This document shows, piece by piece, positions 49,889 to 59,383 of a stretch of 64,000 nucleotides of DNA. The stretch's first letter is position 1, and each line of letters begins with the position of its first letter. Origin of the DNA: Nocardia elegans NBRC 108235. Its GTDB lineage: Bacteria > Actinomycetota > Actinomycetes > Mycobacteriales > Mycobacteriaceae. The notes below the pieces were generated by a model. It had not been told where the DNA came from, made no database searches, and was given only the letters and a program-made list of their open reading frames with translations. Made by a program: the position numbers and the translations under genes. The stretch spans positions 62,001 to 126,000 of the forward strand of contig NZ_BDBF01000012.1 of assembly GCF_001612845.1 (NCBI RefSeq). Direction: 5' to 3'.

Positions 49889-50911
49889 TCAGGACTCCAC
49901 GATGTCGACCAACTGCTTACCGAGATTGCCGCCCTCGAAGACAGCGCGCAGTGCACCGGGAGCGGATTCCAAGCCGATACTCACGGTTTCGGCGATGGTG
50001 AGTTCGCCCCGCTCGTGCCAGTCGCGCAGCGCCGCGAACGCCTCGGGAAAGCGGTCGAGATAGTCGAGGAAAATGAAACCTTCCATGCGTGCCCGGCGCA
50101 TGGCCAGCTGCATGTAGTTCCGCGGCCCGTACTGCGGGTCCGCGCCGCTGTACCCGGAAGAGATCGCACCGGCCAGAACGACACGAGCGCCGTGCGCCAG
50201 GTGCGCCAGACCATGCTCGAGAACGCGGCCGCCGACACCGTCGAAGAAGACGTCGACACCGTCCGGGGCCAGGCGGGACAAACCGGCCGAGACGTCGTCG
50301 TTCTTGTAATCGATGGCGGCATGCAGGCCCGCGCGGTCGGTGATCCAGGTGCACTTGGCCGGACCGCCCGCGATGCCGATGACAGTGCAGCCCAAGGCTT
50401 TCGCTATCTGTCCGGCAATCGATCCGGTCACACCGGCCGCAGCCGACACCAGCACCGTCCGGCCCGGCTCGGGCCGGCCGATATCCGTCATACCGAAGTA
50501 CGCGGTCAAACCGGGCGCTCCGAACAGGCTCAGCATCAGCGTCGGGGCGACGCCGTCGGGCACCACGTTCAGCCCGAACAAACCCCCGTCGGACGCGACG
50601 ACGTAATCCTGCCAGCCGACCATACCGGCGACCCAGCTGCCCTCCGGATAGCTCGCGGTGTTCGAGCGCACCACCTGTCCCACCCCGCTCCCCCGCATCA
50701 CCGTGCCGACCGGGACCGCATCGATGTAGTTGTCCGAATCGTTGAGCCACCCACGCTGGGTGGGATCGATACCCAGTCGATGCACCCTGACCAAGGCCTC
50801 CCCAGGCCCCGGCACCGGAATCGGAGCGGTTCCGAGCTCGAAATCACCCTCCCGCAACTCCCCCTCGGGCCGCCTCCGCAGAATCCACTGCCGGTTCACC
50901 GTATCCGCCAC
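49889..50911 (-). CDS. NADP-dependent medium-chain reductase (prostaglandin reductase/CurA-like)
   Basis: This 340-residue protein starts VNRQWILRRRPEGELREGDF, as in the leukotriene B4 dehydrogenase/CurA group. It has LVRVHRLGIDPTQRGWL, MRGSGVGQVVRS and the cofactor motif TVLVSAAAGVTGSIAGQIAK, then GVDVFFDGVGGRVLE. The family reduces enone or enal double bonds with NADPH. It is divergent from the CqsA-like synthase 254 bp away; a link between the two is possible because both chemistries concern ketones, but this is speculative. Confidence 0.9.
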   Translation of the reverse strand: MADTVNRQWILRRRPEGELREGDFELGTAPIPVPGPGEALVRVHRLGIDPTQRGWLNDSDNYIDAVPVGTVMRGSGVGQVVRSNTASYPEGSWVAGMVGWQDYVVASDGGLFGLNVVPDGVAPTLMLSLFGAPGLTAYFGMTDIGRPEPGRTVLVSAAAGVTGSIAGQIAKALGCTVIGIAGGPAKCTWITDRAGLHAAIDYKNDDVSAGLSRLAPDGVDVFFDGVGGRVLEHGLAHLAHGARVVLAGAISSGYSGADPQYGPRNYMQLAMRRARMEGFIFLDYLDRFPEAFAALRDWHERGELTIAETVSIGLESAPGALRAVFEGGNLGKQLVDIVES

Positions 50912-51164
50912 CGGGCGATGCTAAATCACATACATCACAGCCTTCGAACCATTTTCCGCCGTGACCGGCAGGCACGGATTCGACTACTACCCCGGCCCGA
51001 CGAGACGAGATCATGACGTCATTGTTTCGTCATCGCATCGCGGGGCACCTCCCCCTCCGAGTGCGCGATGATCTTCGGGGCGCCTGCTCATCAGGCTGTG
51101 GCGGCGGGCACCGACCAGGCAGGGCGAATCACACCGACGAGCGTGACCTACCGAGGAGACCGAG

Positions 51165-52280
51165 GTGGCAACAGTCGCCGAACGCGTGCAGCAACATATC
51201 GGCCGCGGCCACGCGGCGGAGATGCGAGAAGCCCGGATGTTTCTTCGCGGCCCCGGCACGGCCGCCACCGACATCGGACTGTCGACGAGCGACTACCTGG
51301 CGCTGTCCGGCGACAGGCGGATCACAGCCGCCATGAGCGAGGCGCTGCTCACCCCGATCGAGCCCGAACCGGGTCCTCTGGCGCGCCGCCTGGCCGACTA
51401 CACACACAGCGCTACGGCGGTGGTGTGCCAATCCGGCTGGGCAGCCAATTTCGGGTTGTTGCAGGCCATTGCGGCGCCGGGCGTTCCGATACATGTCGGG
51501 GAGAACACGCACATGTCCTGGCGACAGGCGGCCCTGGCCGCGGCCGCGCCACTGCACACCTTCGGGCACAACGACCCCGCCCGGCTGGCGGCGCAGATCC
51601 GCGCCCACGGCCCCGGCATCATCGCCGTCGACGCGATCGACAACACCACCGGCACCCCGAGCCCCCTGGCCGCACTGTGCGACGTCGCCGACGAGACCGG
51701 TTCTCTGCTCGTGGTCGACGAATCGCACTCTCTGGGCGTCGTCGGCCCGCACGGTGCGGGTGCCGTCGTCGCGCTCGGGCTCACCCGGCGCGTGCCGTTT
51801 CGCACCGCCAGCCTGGCCAAGGCGTTCGTCGGCCGGGCCGGGCTGGTGACCGCGCTCGACCCCGAGTTCGCACCCTATTTCGAGTCGGTGTCCTACCCTG
51901 CGATCTTCTCCTCGGGCCTGCGATCCCACGACATCGCCGGGCTGTCCGCGACCCTCGAGGTGATCCGAGCCGAGGACGGACGCCGCGCCCGGCTGTGCGA
52001 GATCGCCCATACCGTCCGAAAAGCGCTCGCCCGCACAGGTTTCGACACGGCGGGAGTCGACAGCCACATCATCGCGGTTCCCGCCGGAACCGAAGCCGAC
52101 GGTCGCGCGGTGCGCACGATCCTGGAAGCACACGGTGTCCTCGGCGCGCCGTTCTGTCCGCCCGCCACCCCTGCGGGCAGGTCGCTGATCCGGCTGTCGC
52201 TGCACGCCGCACTCACCGCCGAGCAGATCGGGCGAATCATCACCGCGTGCGAACAGGTCCATGCCGTATACGGCAAATGA
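51165..52280 (+). CDS. CqsA-like alpha-oxoamine synthase (putative autoinducer synthase)
   Basis: This 371-residue PLP enzyme of the alpha-oxoamine synthase family has VVDESHSLGVVGPHGAG (Asp185 to the pyridine, His188) and the lysine block PFRTASLAKAFVGRAGLV (Lys219). SVSYPAIFSSGLRSHDIAGL and PFCPPATPAGRSLIRLSLH also match, from memory, Vibrio CqsA more closely than KBL, BioF or HemA. The block GIIAVDAIDNTTGTPSPL fits the same group. CqsA condenses an acyl-CoA with S-adenosylmethionine to give the amino-ketone precursor of CAI-1-type signals. The start GTG 51165 follows GAGGAG. No CqsS-like sensor is in the window. Confidence 0.85.
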   Translation: MATVAERVQQHIGRGHAAEMREARMFLRGPGTAATDIGLSTSDYLALSGDRRITAAMSEALLTPIEPEPGPLARRLADYTHSATAVVCQSGWAANFGLLQAIAAPGVPIHVGENTHMSWRQAALAAAAPLHTFGHNDPARLAAQIRAHGPGIIAVDAIDNTTGTPSPLAALCDVADETGSLLVVDESHSLGVVGPHGAGAVVALGLTRRVPFRTASLAKAFVGRAGLVTALDPEFAPYFESVSYPAIFSSGLRSHDIAGLSATLEVIRAEDGRRARLCEIAHTVRKALARTGFDTAGVDSHIIAVPAGTEADGRAVRTILEAHGVLGAPFCPPATPAGRSLIRLSLHAALTAEQIGRIITACEQVHAVYGK

Positions 52281-52299
52281 CCTCGGCCGCGCTCGGCGC

Positions 52300-52974
52300 T
52301 CATGTGCCCGGAGCCGCCGTCAGCGATCCGGCCGCCGCCGCGAACAGGCCCTGGCAGCCCGCTGCGACCTCGGCGATATCGGAGTACAGATCGACATCGT
52401 TGAGTTCCCGCAGCATCTCGACGCGACAACCGTTGCGCAGCAATGCCTCCCGGGTGAGCGCACCGGTTCGATCGGTGGACATCGGCACCTCCGCGAGGGC
52501 TCGCGCCGGGCGCACGTCACACAGCCCCAGCGCCCACCAGCCGCCGTCGGCCGCCGGCCCCAGCACCGCATCCGGGCCGGCCAGCAGCCGAGCCCCACAT
52601 TCGGCCAGCAGCGCCGGCCCGGCCTGCGGGGTGTCCATCCCGATCTGCAGAACGGGCAGCCCGAATCGAGCCGCGTCGGCGTGCGCATTCGCCAGGCGCA
52701 CACCGAAACCGTCGCCACGCTGCGGGACCACATCGAAATCGCGCAGGGCCGAACCTATTTCGCGTGCGCGGCACGCTCGCTCCAGGTCGCCGGTCCACGC
52801 GACCACGCCTCGCGCCGGGCCGCAGTCACGCACCGCGGCCAGGGTGTCCAGGAGCGCGGCGGCGGCCAGATCCGCCGCCTCGGCCGGAGCCAGCGGCGGG
52901 GTCAGCCGGGTCTTGGCGAATCCGGCGACCGGCGCCTTCGCCACCACCAGCAGCGTCAATGGCAGAACAGTCAT
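52300..52974 (-). CDS. DUF2064/TIGR04282-type glycosyltransferase-A fold protein
   Basis: A 224-residue protein from ATG 52974. It begins LTLLVVAKAPVAGFAKTRLT, the nucleotide-binding signature of the family, then has VLQIGMDTPQAGPALLAE (DxD-like) and GPAADGGWWALGL. The family is annotated as GT-A fold nucleotide-sugar transferases. Its ATG overlaps the preceding GT2 stop as ATGA, so the two are translationally coupled. Confidence 0.88.
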   Translation of the reverse strand: MTVLPLTLLVVAKAPVAGFAKTRLTPPLAPAEAADLAAAALLDTLAAVRDCGPARGVVAWTGDLERACRAREIGSALRDFDVVPQRGDGFGVRLANAHADAARFGLPVLQIGMDTPQAGPALLAECGARLLAGPDAVLGPAADGGWWALGLCDVRPARALAEVPMSTDRTGALTREALLRNGCRVEMLRELNDVDLYSDIAEVAAGCQGLFAAAAGSLTAAPGT

Positions 52975-53633
52975 CGCACACTCCAGAAGTCGCGGGCGGC
53001 ACGTACCGTCCCGATTACCGAACCGGACACTTTCGACACACCGTGGGTGCGCGGCCGATAGGTGACATCCCGTTCGACCACCTTCCACCCGGCCCGCGCC
53101 GCCCCGGCCAGCAGAGCCAGCGGATATCCCGACCGCGGATGCAGCGGGCCCAGTGCCACCAGCTCGGATCGGCGGATCACGCGCATCGCGGCCAGATCGT
53201 GCACCGGCAGCCCGTAATGGCGCCGCAACCAGTGCGCCAGCAGCCAATTGCCCAGGCGCGCATGCCACGGCCAGGCGCCCCGGACCGGGCGGCGGCGCCC
53301 GGCCACCATGGTCACATCGGGGCCCAATTCGGCCACCAGCAGCGGTAATTCGTCGGGCGCCATCGAACCGTCGCCGTCGAGCACCGCCACCAGTTCGGTT
53401 GTCGCGGCCGCGATCCCGGCGTGGACCGCGCTGCCGTAGCCCGGAACGGATTCGACGACCACCGTCGCGCCCGCGGCACGCGCTACCGCGGCGGTGTCAT
53501 CGGTCGAACCGTTGTCCACGACGACGACCCGATACTCCGCCGGGACCGCCGCCAGAACGCCCGGTAGCGCGTCGGCCTCGTTCCGGCAGGGAATCACCAC
53601 GGTCAGCTCTCGACTGGCTTCGACTGGGGTCAC
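52971..53633 (-). CDS. Family 2 glycosyltransferase
   Basis: A 220-residue GT2 from GTG 53633: LTVVIPCRNEADALPGVLAA, VVVDNGSTDDTAAVA, LVAVLDGDGSMAPDEL (DGD metal site) and a C-terminal VTYRPRTHGVSKVSG. It is soluble, with no membrane helices, similar to polyprenyl-phosphate sugar transferases. A longer open frame upstream is not family-like and overlaps the divergent gene. Coupled to the DUF2064 gene by ATGA and divergent from the membrane protein at 53747. Confidence 0.88.
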   Translation of the reverse strand: MTPVEASRELTVVIPCRNEADALPGVLAAVPAEYRVVVVDNGSTDDTAAVARAAGATVVVESVPGYGSAVHAGIAAATTELVAVLDGDGSMAPDELPLLVAELGPDVTMVAGRRRPVRGAWPWHARLGNWLLAHWLRRHYGLPVHDLAAMRVIRRSELVALGPLHPRSGYPLALLAGAARAGWKVVERDVTYRPRTHGVSKVSGSVIGTVRAARDFWSVR

Positions 53634-53746
53634 GTGTCGACCGTAAGGCCGATCGGACGAAAAACAGCTGGTGACACAGGTGACGAAAGTATGACGGCAC
53701 GATCGCGTGGGCGTCGCGTCGCGCCGACGGGACCTACGGTGAACCA

Positions 53747-55153
53747 GTGAGCGATACCCGCAGCAGCACCGCATCGCAGACACGGCGAGTATCGGGCGTG
53801 CGCGCCGATATCGCCTGCGCGGCAGCAGCGACGATCCTGGTGGCCGCCGCCTTCCTCGTGCCGAGGATCAGCACACCGCACTATCGCAAATCGCTCTACG
53901 CCGCCGCGGCACCGATCTTCGGCTCCTGGCTTCCACATATCGGATGGGGTACGGGCCCCGCGATCGTGATCGCCGTCGCCGTGGTGCTCTACGGCCCTCG
54001 GCTCGCCGCCACGCTCACCTGGCGACGGCTGCTGCCGGCCACCTGGGTGACCGCACTCGCGTGGGCGTTTTCCCTCGCCATGGTCGACGGGTGGCAGCGC
54101 GGATTCGCCGGCCGGCTCACGACGATGCACGAGTATCTGCACGAGGTCGGCGGAGTGCACGACATTCCGGCGATGCTGCGCGGATTCTCCGGCCGGATCC
54201 TGGACTATCAGCCCGATTCGTGGACCACGCACGTGTCCGGTCATCCACCGGGCGCACTGCTGGTGTTCGTCTGGATGGACCGGATCGGGTTGGGCGGCGG
54301 CGCATGGGCTTCCACGCTGTGCGTACTGGTCGGCTGCAGCGCGTCGATGGCCGTGCTGGTGGCGATGCGGGCATTGGGCGCGGAAAGCAGGGCGCGGGCG
54401 GCCGCACCGTATCTCGCCCTCGCGCCCGCGGCGATCTGGCTGGCGGTCTCGGCGGACGCGTTCTTCGCCGGAGTGGTCGCCTGGGCGGTAGCCGCGCTCG
54501 CGGTAGGACTCGGCGGCGCGCGGCCACGTCCGCTGATCCTGTTCGTCTCCGGAGTGCTGTTCGGATTCGGCATCTATCTCAACTACGGCCTGGTTCTGAT
54601 GGCCGTTCCGGCCGCGGCGGTGGCGCTGCTGCGCGGTGTGCGAGCGGTGTGGCCCGCGGCGCTGGGCGTGCTGGCCGTCGTCGCCGCCTTCACGCTGTCC
54701 GGCTTCTGGTGGCTGGAGGGTTATCACCTGGTGGTGCAGCGCTACTACCAGGGCATCGCGACGACGCGACCCGTGTCCTACTGGATCTGGGGAAATCTGG
54801 CGGCGACGGTGTGTGCGATCGGATTGGCGTCTGCCGCGGCGCTGCACCGGCTTCCGGGCGCTCTGCACCTTCCCGCACCCGCGCAGATCCGCGCCGCGCC
54901 CGCGGCGGCGTTCGCACGCTGGCGCGCCCGCGCGGACCCGGCGGCGCTGCTGGCTCTGGCCGCGCTGACCGGTCTTCTGCTCGCCGATCTCAGCGGCCTG
55001 AGCAAGGCCGAGACCGAGCGGATTTGGCTGCCGTTCGACATCTGGGTGATCGGCGGAACCGCCTTCCTGCCGGCGCACACCGCGCGCGCCTGGCTGACCG
55101 TCCAGGCCGTCGGCACCCTGGTGCTCGCCCACCTCGTTCTCACGAATTGGTGA
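53747..55153 (+). CDS. Polytopic membrane protein, probable GT-C-type glycosyltransferase
   Basis: This 468-residue protein has about ten hydrophobic helices (for example TILVAAAFLVPRI, GPAIVIAVAVVLYGPRLAA, ADAFFAGVVAWAVAALAVGL). A large early loop carries GFSGRILDYQPDSWTTHVSGHPPGALLVFVWMDRI, given here in two parts as one region at about 140-180. The HPPG motif and topology recall actinobacterial GT-C-like proteins that use polyprenyl-phosphate sugars. Its stop overlaps the response-regulator start as GTGA. Partnership with the divergent GT2/DUF2064 pair suggests synthesis of a surface glycan or glycolipid. Confidence 0.78.
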   Translation: MSDTRSSTASQTRRVSGVRADIACAAAATILVAAAFLVPRISTPHYRKSLYAAAAPIFGSWLPHIGWGTGPAIVIAVAVVLYGPRLAATLTWRRLLPATWVTALAWAFSLAMVDGWQRGFAGRLTTMHEYLHEVGGVHDIPAMLRGFSGRILDYQPDSWTTHVSGHPPGALLVFVWMDRIGLGGGAWASTLCVLVGCSASMAVLVAMRALGAESRARAAAPYLALAPAAIWLAVSADAFFAGVVAWAVAALAVGLGGARPRPLILFVSGVLFGFGIYLNYGLVLMAVPAAAVALLRGVRAVWPAALGVLAVVAAFTLSGFWWLEGYHLVVQRYYQGIATTRPVSYWIWGNLAATVCAIGLASAAALHRLPGALHLPAPAQIRAAPAAAFARWRARADPAALLALAALTGLLLADLSGLSKAETERIWLPFDIWVIGGTAFLPAHTARAWLTVQAVGTLVLAHLVLTNW

Positions 55154-55848
55154 GCGCGGTGCGCATCCTGATCGCCGATGACGATCCCGTCGTGCGTGAG
55201 GTGGTCCGTCGCTATCTCGAACGCGACGGCCTGGCGGTCACCGAGGCCACCGACGGCGTACAGGCGGAACGCGCACTCGACGGCGGTGACATCGATCTGG
55301 CCGTTCTCGATGTGATGATGCCCGCGCCCGACGGCATCGAGTTGTGCCGGTCGGTGCGCGAGGGTGAGCGTCCCGAGACACCGATCATCATGCTCACCGC
55401 CCTCGGCGAGGAGGAGGATCGCGTGCTCGGACTGACAGCGGGCGCCGACGACTACCTGACGAAGCCGTTCAGTCCGCGCGAGCTGGCGCTGCGGGTGGCG
55501 TCGGTGCTGCGCCGCACCCACGGCCCGGCACCGACGGCCGGTGTGCTGCGCAGCGGCGAGATCCGCCTGCGCCCGGCGGCCCGGACGGTGGATATCGCCG
55601 GTCGGCCGGTATCGCTGACGGCACGCGAATTCGACCTGTTGTCTTTCCTGCTGGCCAATCAGCGGCGCGTGTTCAGCCGGACGGAACTGCTCGCGCAGGT
55701 GTGGGGCTGGGATTTCGGCGACCAGTCGACGGTGACGGTGCACGTCAAACGCCTGCGTGCCAAACTCGGCGATACCCACCGGATCGAGACGGTGTGGGGG
55801 CGGGGCTACGCCTGGGGCACCGGGACAGGAGTCGATCGTGCCGAATGA
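55150..55848 (+). CDS. OmpR/PhoB-type response regulator
   Basis: A 232-residue protein with an N-terminal receiver ([15 protein letters not shown], phospho-acceptor Asp54 in [24 protein letters not shown]). The C-terminal winged helix reads [39 protein letters not shown] and [12 protein letters not shown]. The GTG start overlaps the membrane-protein stop, and the histidine kinase starts 11 bp before its end: one operon. Confidence 0.94.
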   Translation: MSAVRILIADDDPVVREVVRRYLERDGLAVTEATDGVQAERALDGGDIDLAVLDVMMPAPDGIELCRSVREGERPETPIIMLTALGEEEDRVLGLTAGADDYLTKPFSPRELALRVASVLRRTHGPAPTAGVLRSGEIRLRPAARTVDIAGRPVSLTAREFDLLSFLLANQRRVFSRTELLAQVWGWDFGDQSTVTVHVKRLRAKLGDTHRIETVWGRGYAWGTGTGVDRAE

Positions 55849-56914
55849 TGTTGCGGGACTGGTCGGATGGGCACTGGCCGGGTCGGTGCCGGTCGTCGCG
55901 CTCGGAGCGGTGCTGCTGCGTGTCTTTCGCAATCGGGCCCTGGGGCTGTCGATGGTGATTCTGGTGTTGATCCCGACGCTGGCCACCCTCAGCGGTTTCA
56001 TCGCGGTCAGCGGTCTGATGTTCAGCGACGCGCTGGCCAAGATGTCGGTGGTCCTCGTCGTGGTCACGGCGGTGACGGTGCCCGCGGCCATCGTCTTGGG
56101 CCGGGCGCAGGCACGGCAGCTGGTCTGGGAGAAACAGATGCTCGATCAGGAGCGCGCCGCCGAGGCGTCGCGGCGCGAACTGGTGGCCTGGGTCAGCCAC
56201 GATCTGCGCACGCCGCTGGCCGGGATCCGGGCGATGGGCGAGGCGCTCGCCGACGGCGTGGTCGCGCAGACCGGAGATGTCGAGCGCTACGGCAGGCAGG
56301 TCGTGCGCGAAACCACGCGATTGTCGGGCATGGTCGACGACCTGTTCGAGATGTCGAAGATCAACGCCGGAGCCCTGCGCCTGCATCTGGAACCACTGGA
56401 TCTGCGCGAACTCATCGACGAGGTGGTCGCCGCCACCGAGCCGGCCGCCGGGCGTGCGGGAGTGAAACTGTCTGCCCGGCAACCGGATTCGGCGATCACC
56501 GTGGCCGGCAGCGACCAGGCGCTGACCCGGGTGCTGACCAACCTCCTGGCCAATGCGATCGCGCACACCCCGCCGGGCGGATGTATCGACATCTCGGCCG
56601 GGGCCGCACACGCCGGCGCCTGGGTGCGCGTCGACGACACCGGTCCCGGCATCGCCGAGGCGGATCTCCCCCGCATCTTCGAGGCCGGCTATCGCGGCAC
56701 CGCCGCGCGCTCGCCCGCGGCCGAGGGCGGAGGTAGCGGTATGGGCCTGGCGATCGCCGCCGGTCTGGTGTCGGTCCACCACGGCGAAATCAGCGCGACG
56801 AACCGGGAACGAGGCGCTCGTTTCGACATTCGGCTACCACTGCTCGACGGTGCCGACCCTGCCGCGGTGTCGCCGCCCCCTCACGAGCGCGGGTTGTCGA
56901 TCTCGTCGTCCTGA
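55838..56914 (+). CDS. Sensor histidine kinase
   Basis: This 358-residue kinase has two or three N-terminal membrane helices (residues about 5-30, 36-62, 66-90) with almost no extracytoplasmic domain. The H-box is [15 protein letters not shown] (His121), the N-box [16 protein letters not shown], the G1 box VDDTGPGI and the G2 box [14 protein letters not shown]. It probably senses within or near the membrane. GTG 55838 overlaps the response-regulator end. The pair is embedded in the glycosyltransferase/epimerase locus and may control it. Confidence 0.93.
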   Translation: MPNDVAGLVGWALAGSVPVVALGAVLLRVFRNRALGLSMVILVLIPTLATLSGFIAVSGLMFSDALAKMSVVLVVVTAVTVPAAIVLGRAQARQLVWEKQMLDQERAAEASRRELVAWVSHDLRTPLAGIRAMGEALADGVVAQTGDVERYGRQVVRETTRLSGMVDDLFEMSKINAGALRLHLEPLDLRELIDEVVAATEPAAGRAGVKLSARQPDSAITVAGSDQALTRVLTNLLANAIAHTPPGGCIDISAGAAHAGAWVRVDDTGPGIAEADLPRIFEAGYRGTAARSPAAEGGGSGMGLAIAAGLVSVHHGEISATNRERGARFDIRLPLLDGADPAAVSPPPHERGLSISSS

Positions 56915-56929
56915 GTGTCGCCGACCTCG

Positions 56930-57994
56930 TCAGTGCCGCCACTGCGGCGCCCCCGCACCGGCGGCGGCCCGCAACGGAGCGGTGGCGAAGTCGGTGAGCC
57001 CCTGCGTGGGATCGATCGCCGCGGTGAAGCCCAGCAGTTCGCGGGCCCGATCCGGTCCCGCGACGATATGCCGCACATCGCCCGGCCGGAACTCGCCGGT
57101 CACCACCGGCTCGGGACCGCCCTGGGCACGGGCGAGAATCGCCGCCACCGCGCCGATGCTGATCGGATGTCCCGATGCGATATTCAGCGCCGTGAACCGG
57201 TCCAACGGCTGTTCCACGGCCCGCCGGTTGGCGTCGGCGATATCGGTCACGTGCACGAAGTCGCGCATCTGGGCGCCGTCCTCGAATACGCGCGGCGCCG
57301 CCCCCGCCTCGAGCGCCGACCGGAAGATCGCGGCCACACCGGAATACGGTGTATCCCTGGGCATCTCGGGTCCGTAGACGTTGTGATAGCGCAGTGCGGT
57401 CACCGTCGAGCCGGTGGCCGTGGCCCACGCCGCGGCATAGTTCTCCTGCGCGAGTTTGCTGGCGGCATACAGGCTGCGCGGGTCCAGCGCCGCATCCTCC
57501 GGCACCGGCGCCCAGCGCAGTGGCACACCGGTGTCGGGATGGCGATGGTCGAATACGCCGCGCTCGAGGTCCGCGCGCCGACGTGGCAACGGCGTCACCG
57601 CCACGGAATCGGCTGTGCGATAACGCCCTTCGCCGTACACCACCATCGACGATGCCAGCACCAGCCGGCGGCAACCGGCCCGATCCATCGCTGCCAGCAG
57701 TACCGCCGTTCCCAGATCGTTGTGACTGGCGTAGGCGGGCGCATCCTGAACGGTCACCCCCGCACCCACCACCGCGGCCTGATGGCAGACCACATCGATT
57801 CCCGGCAGCACACGGTCGAGCGCGTCCTGGTCGCGCACGTCGACGCGATGCAGCCCCTCCGGCGGCCTGGCCTCGACGCCGTGCGCCGCACTGAGCATCG
57901 CATCGACCGCCACCACCTCGTGCCCCGCATCGGTCAGCGCGCGCCACACATGAGATCCGATAAACCCGGCCGCTCCGGTCAGCAGAATCCGCAT
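56930..57994 (-). CDS. NAD-dependent epimerase/dehydratase (extended SDR)
   Basis: This 354-residue extended SDR has MRILLTGAAGFIGSHVWRAL (GxxGxxG), VAVDAMLSAAHG, LVLASSMVVYGEG, catalytic YAASK and LRYHNVYGPEMPR. It is typical of nucleotide-sugar 4-epimerases and dehydratases and convergent with the histidine kinase (15 bp apart). It probably provides or modifies a sugar nucleotide for the neighbouring glycosyltransferases. Confidence 0.92.
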   Translation of the reverse strand: MRILLTGAAGFIGSHVWRALTDAGHEVVAVDAMLSAAHGVEARPPEGLHRVDVRDQDALDRVLPGIDVVCHQAAVVGAGVTVQDAPAYASHNDLGTAVLLAAMDRAGCRRLVLASSMVVYGEGRYRTADSVAVTPLPRRRADLERGVFDHRHPDTGVPLRWAPVPEDAALDPRSLYAASKLAQENYAAAWATATGSTVTALRYHNVYGPEMPRDTPYSGVAAIFRSALEAGAAPRVFEDGAQMRDFVHVTDIADANRRAVEQPLDRFTALNIASGHPISIGAVAAILARAQGGPEPVVTGEFRPGDVRHIVAGPDRARELLGFTAAIDPTQGLTDFATAPLRAAAGAGAPQWRH

Positions 57995-58147
57995 ACCGAG
58001 ATTCTGGCCACGGTCGCGGCGCGATGCGGGGACGCGGCGCCACCGGTAAGCAAACCGTCATAATTCGACGTCGGTGACGCAACCATTCGCGTCGACGGTG
58101 GCCTCGTCGAAAGCGCCTTCTGACGGAATCTCCGTGCGGCGACACCG

Positions 58148-58639
58148 TCACCGTGACCCCGGCTGACCGCTGAGCTCCGCGAGCAGCCGCCACAATGCGG
58201 GGACCGCCGATTCCACCGCCCGGCGATCGGCGGCGGACAGCCGGGCCAGCGTTTCGCGCAGCATCGCCGCGCTCGCGCGGTCGTACCGATCCAGCAGCTC
58301 GCGCGCCCGCGCCGACGCGATGAGCATCGCCCCACGCCCGTCCCCCGGTGTCGGCAGCCGCTCGACGAGATCGTCCGCGGTCATGGTGCGCAGCAGATTG
58401 CTGATGGTGGACTGTGCCACGTTCAATTCGGCGGCCGCCCGGCTCGGCGCGACTCCGCCCGTCGCCACCAGGAGCCGGAGCAGTTCGATCTGCGCTTCCG
58501 GGAGGTCCGGCAGGTCTTCGGCGGCTCGCGTGCGACGCAGGACCGCCCGGCGCAGCGGTCCGAGCAGGGCGCTGAGTTGGGCGTCCACCGGCACTCGCGA
58601 GACCGGATCCGTTCGTGAGGCCGAGGGTTCCACCCCCAT
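58148..58639 (-). CDS. MarR-family transcriptional regulator
   Basis: This 163-residue protein has a winged helix: LPEAQIELLRLLVATGGVAP, RAAAELNVAQSTISNLLRTM, DDLVERLPTPGDGRGAMLI. It lies 74 bp after the phenolic acid decarboxylase on the same strand and is presumably cotranscribed. Two copies of a palindrome at the decarboxylase and esterase promoters are the obvious targets; phenolic acids are the likely inducers by analogy with hydroxycinnamate-responsive MarR proteins. Confidence 0.9.
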   Translation of the reverse strand: MGVEPSASRTDPVSRVPVDAQLSALLGPLRRAVLRRTRAAEDLPDLPEAQIELLRLLVATGGVAPSRAAAELNVAQSTISNLLRTMTADDLVERLPTPGDGRGAMLIASARARELLDRYDRASAAMLRETLARLSAADRRAVESAVPALWRLLAELSGQPGSR

Positions 58640-58713
58640 ATTCTGCCCGCACGACCGGTACGGACCGGCGGGGACGTGCGCCGCCGGCGCCGCCGCCCCA
58701 TCGATACCGTCGT

Positions 58714-59205
58714 TCAGTTGGTCCGATCGGCGAAGCCTGCGGGCAATTCCGAAGGGGCACAGGCAATCACGGTTTCGTCGTTCTCGCCGACCAGCTCGGC
58801 CCAGGTGATGGTGGCGAACTCGCTCACGACGTGGATCGGATAGGTGGGCCCCGCCTCCCGATAGCCGGCCATCCGCTCGAGGTGGTCGTTCTGAAAAAGG
58901 ACGGTACGCTGCGGGTTCTCCTCGACCCAGCGCGGAAAGAAGATCACGCCGTGCAACCGCCGTAGGCCGGGCAGGATGTCGACAGCCACCGACGTCCCCG
59001 TCGGCTCGGTCCAGGAAACCTTGAAGTGCCCCTCCGTCAGCCGCACGATGTCGACGTTCTGATCCTTGACCCAGCGCCCCCCGACCATGCCCGAATGGAT
59101 GCGGTAGTCGATGGTGTGGGCGTTCTTGACATACATCTCGTAACGCCAGCCGTTGGCGTAGGTGTAGACGAATCGGTGCCCCAGAAGGCCGCCCAGGCCT
59201 GTCAT
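58714..59205 (-). CDS. Phenolic acid decarboxylase
   Basis: This 163-residue protein of the PAD/PadC family (usual length about 165) has [59 protein letters not shown] and [17 protein letters not shown]. The enzyme decarboxylates 4-hydroxycinnamic acids (p-coumaric, ferulic, caffeic) to vinyl phenols without a cofactor. ATG 59205 has AAGGGG upstream; an upstream in-frame extension runs into the operator region. The operator at 59226-59244 lies 20 bp before the start. Confidence 0.94.
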   Translation of the reverse strand: MTGLGGLLGHRFVYTYANGWRYEMYVKNAHTIDYRIHSGMVGGRWVKDQNVDIVRLTEGHFKVSWTEPTGTSVAVDILPGLRRLHGVIFFPRWVEENPQRTVLFQNDHLERMAGYREAGPTYPIHVVSEFATITWAELVGENDETVIACAPSELPAGFADRTN

Positions 59206-59225
59206 CGCGTCCCCTTCGACATGTT

Positions 59226-59244
59226 TACTTTTGCCACAAAAGTA
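59226..59244. promoter_or_regulatory. Palindromic operator at the decarboxylase promoter
   Basis: TACTTTTGCCACAAAAGTA is a perfect 8-bp inverted repeat with a 3-nt centre, ending 20 bp before the decarboxylase start. A second copy lies before the divergent esterase. Confidence 0.82.
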
Positions 59245-59343
59245 TCTACGAATATCGCTGCCCCGCAACCGGAAACGACTACTTGCGCGACAATCCCGGC
59301 TTTTCGCGAAAGCGTTGCGCGCGGCGAACGTGCCCGCCTACAG

Positions 59344-59362
59344 TACTTTTGCTGCAAAATTA
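59344..59362. promoter_or_regulatory. Second operator copy at the esterase promoter
   Basis: TACTTTTGCTGCAAAATTA matches the first operator with one arm mismatch (GTA to TTA), and ends 21 bp before the esterase ATG, mirroring the distance at the decarboxylase. The same regulator, most simply the MarR protein at 58148, should control both. Confidence 0.8.
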
Positions 59363-59383
59363 AATGGAGTCAGGGAGCTTCAC

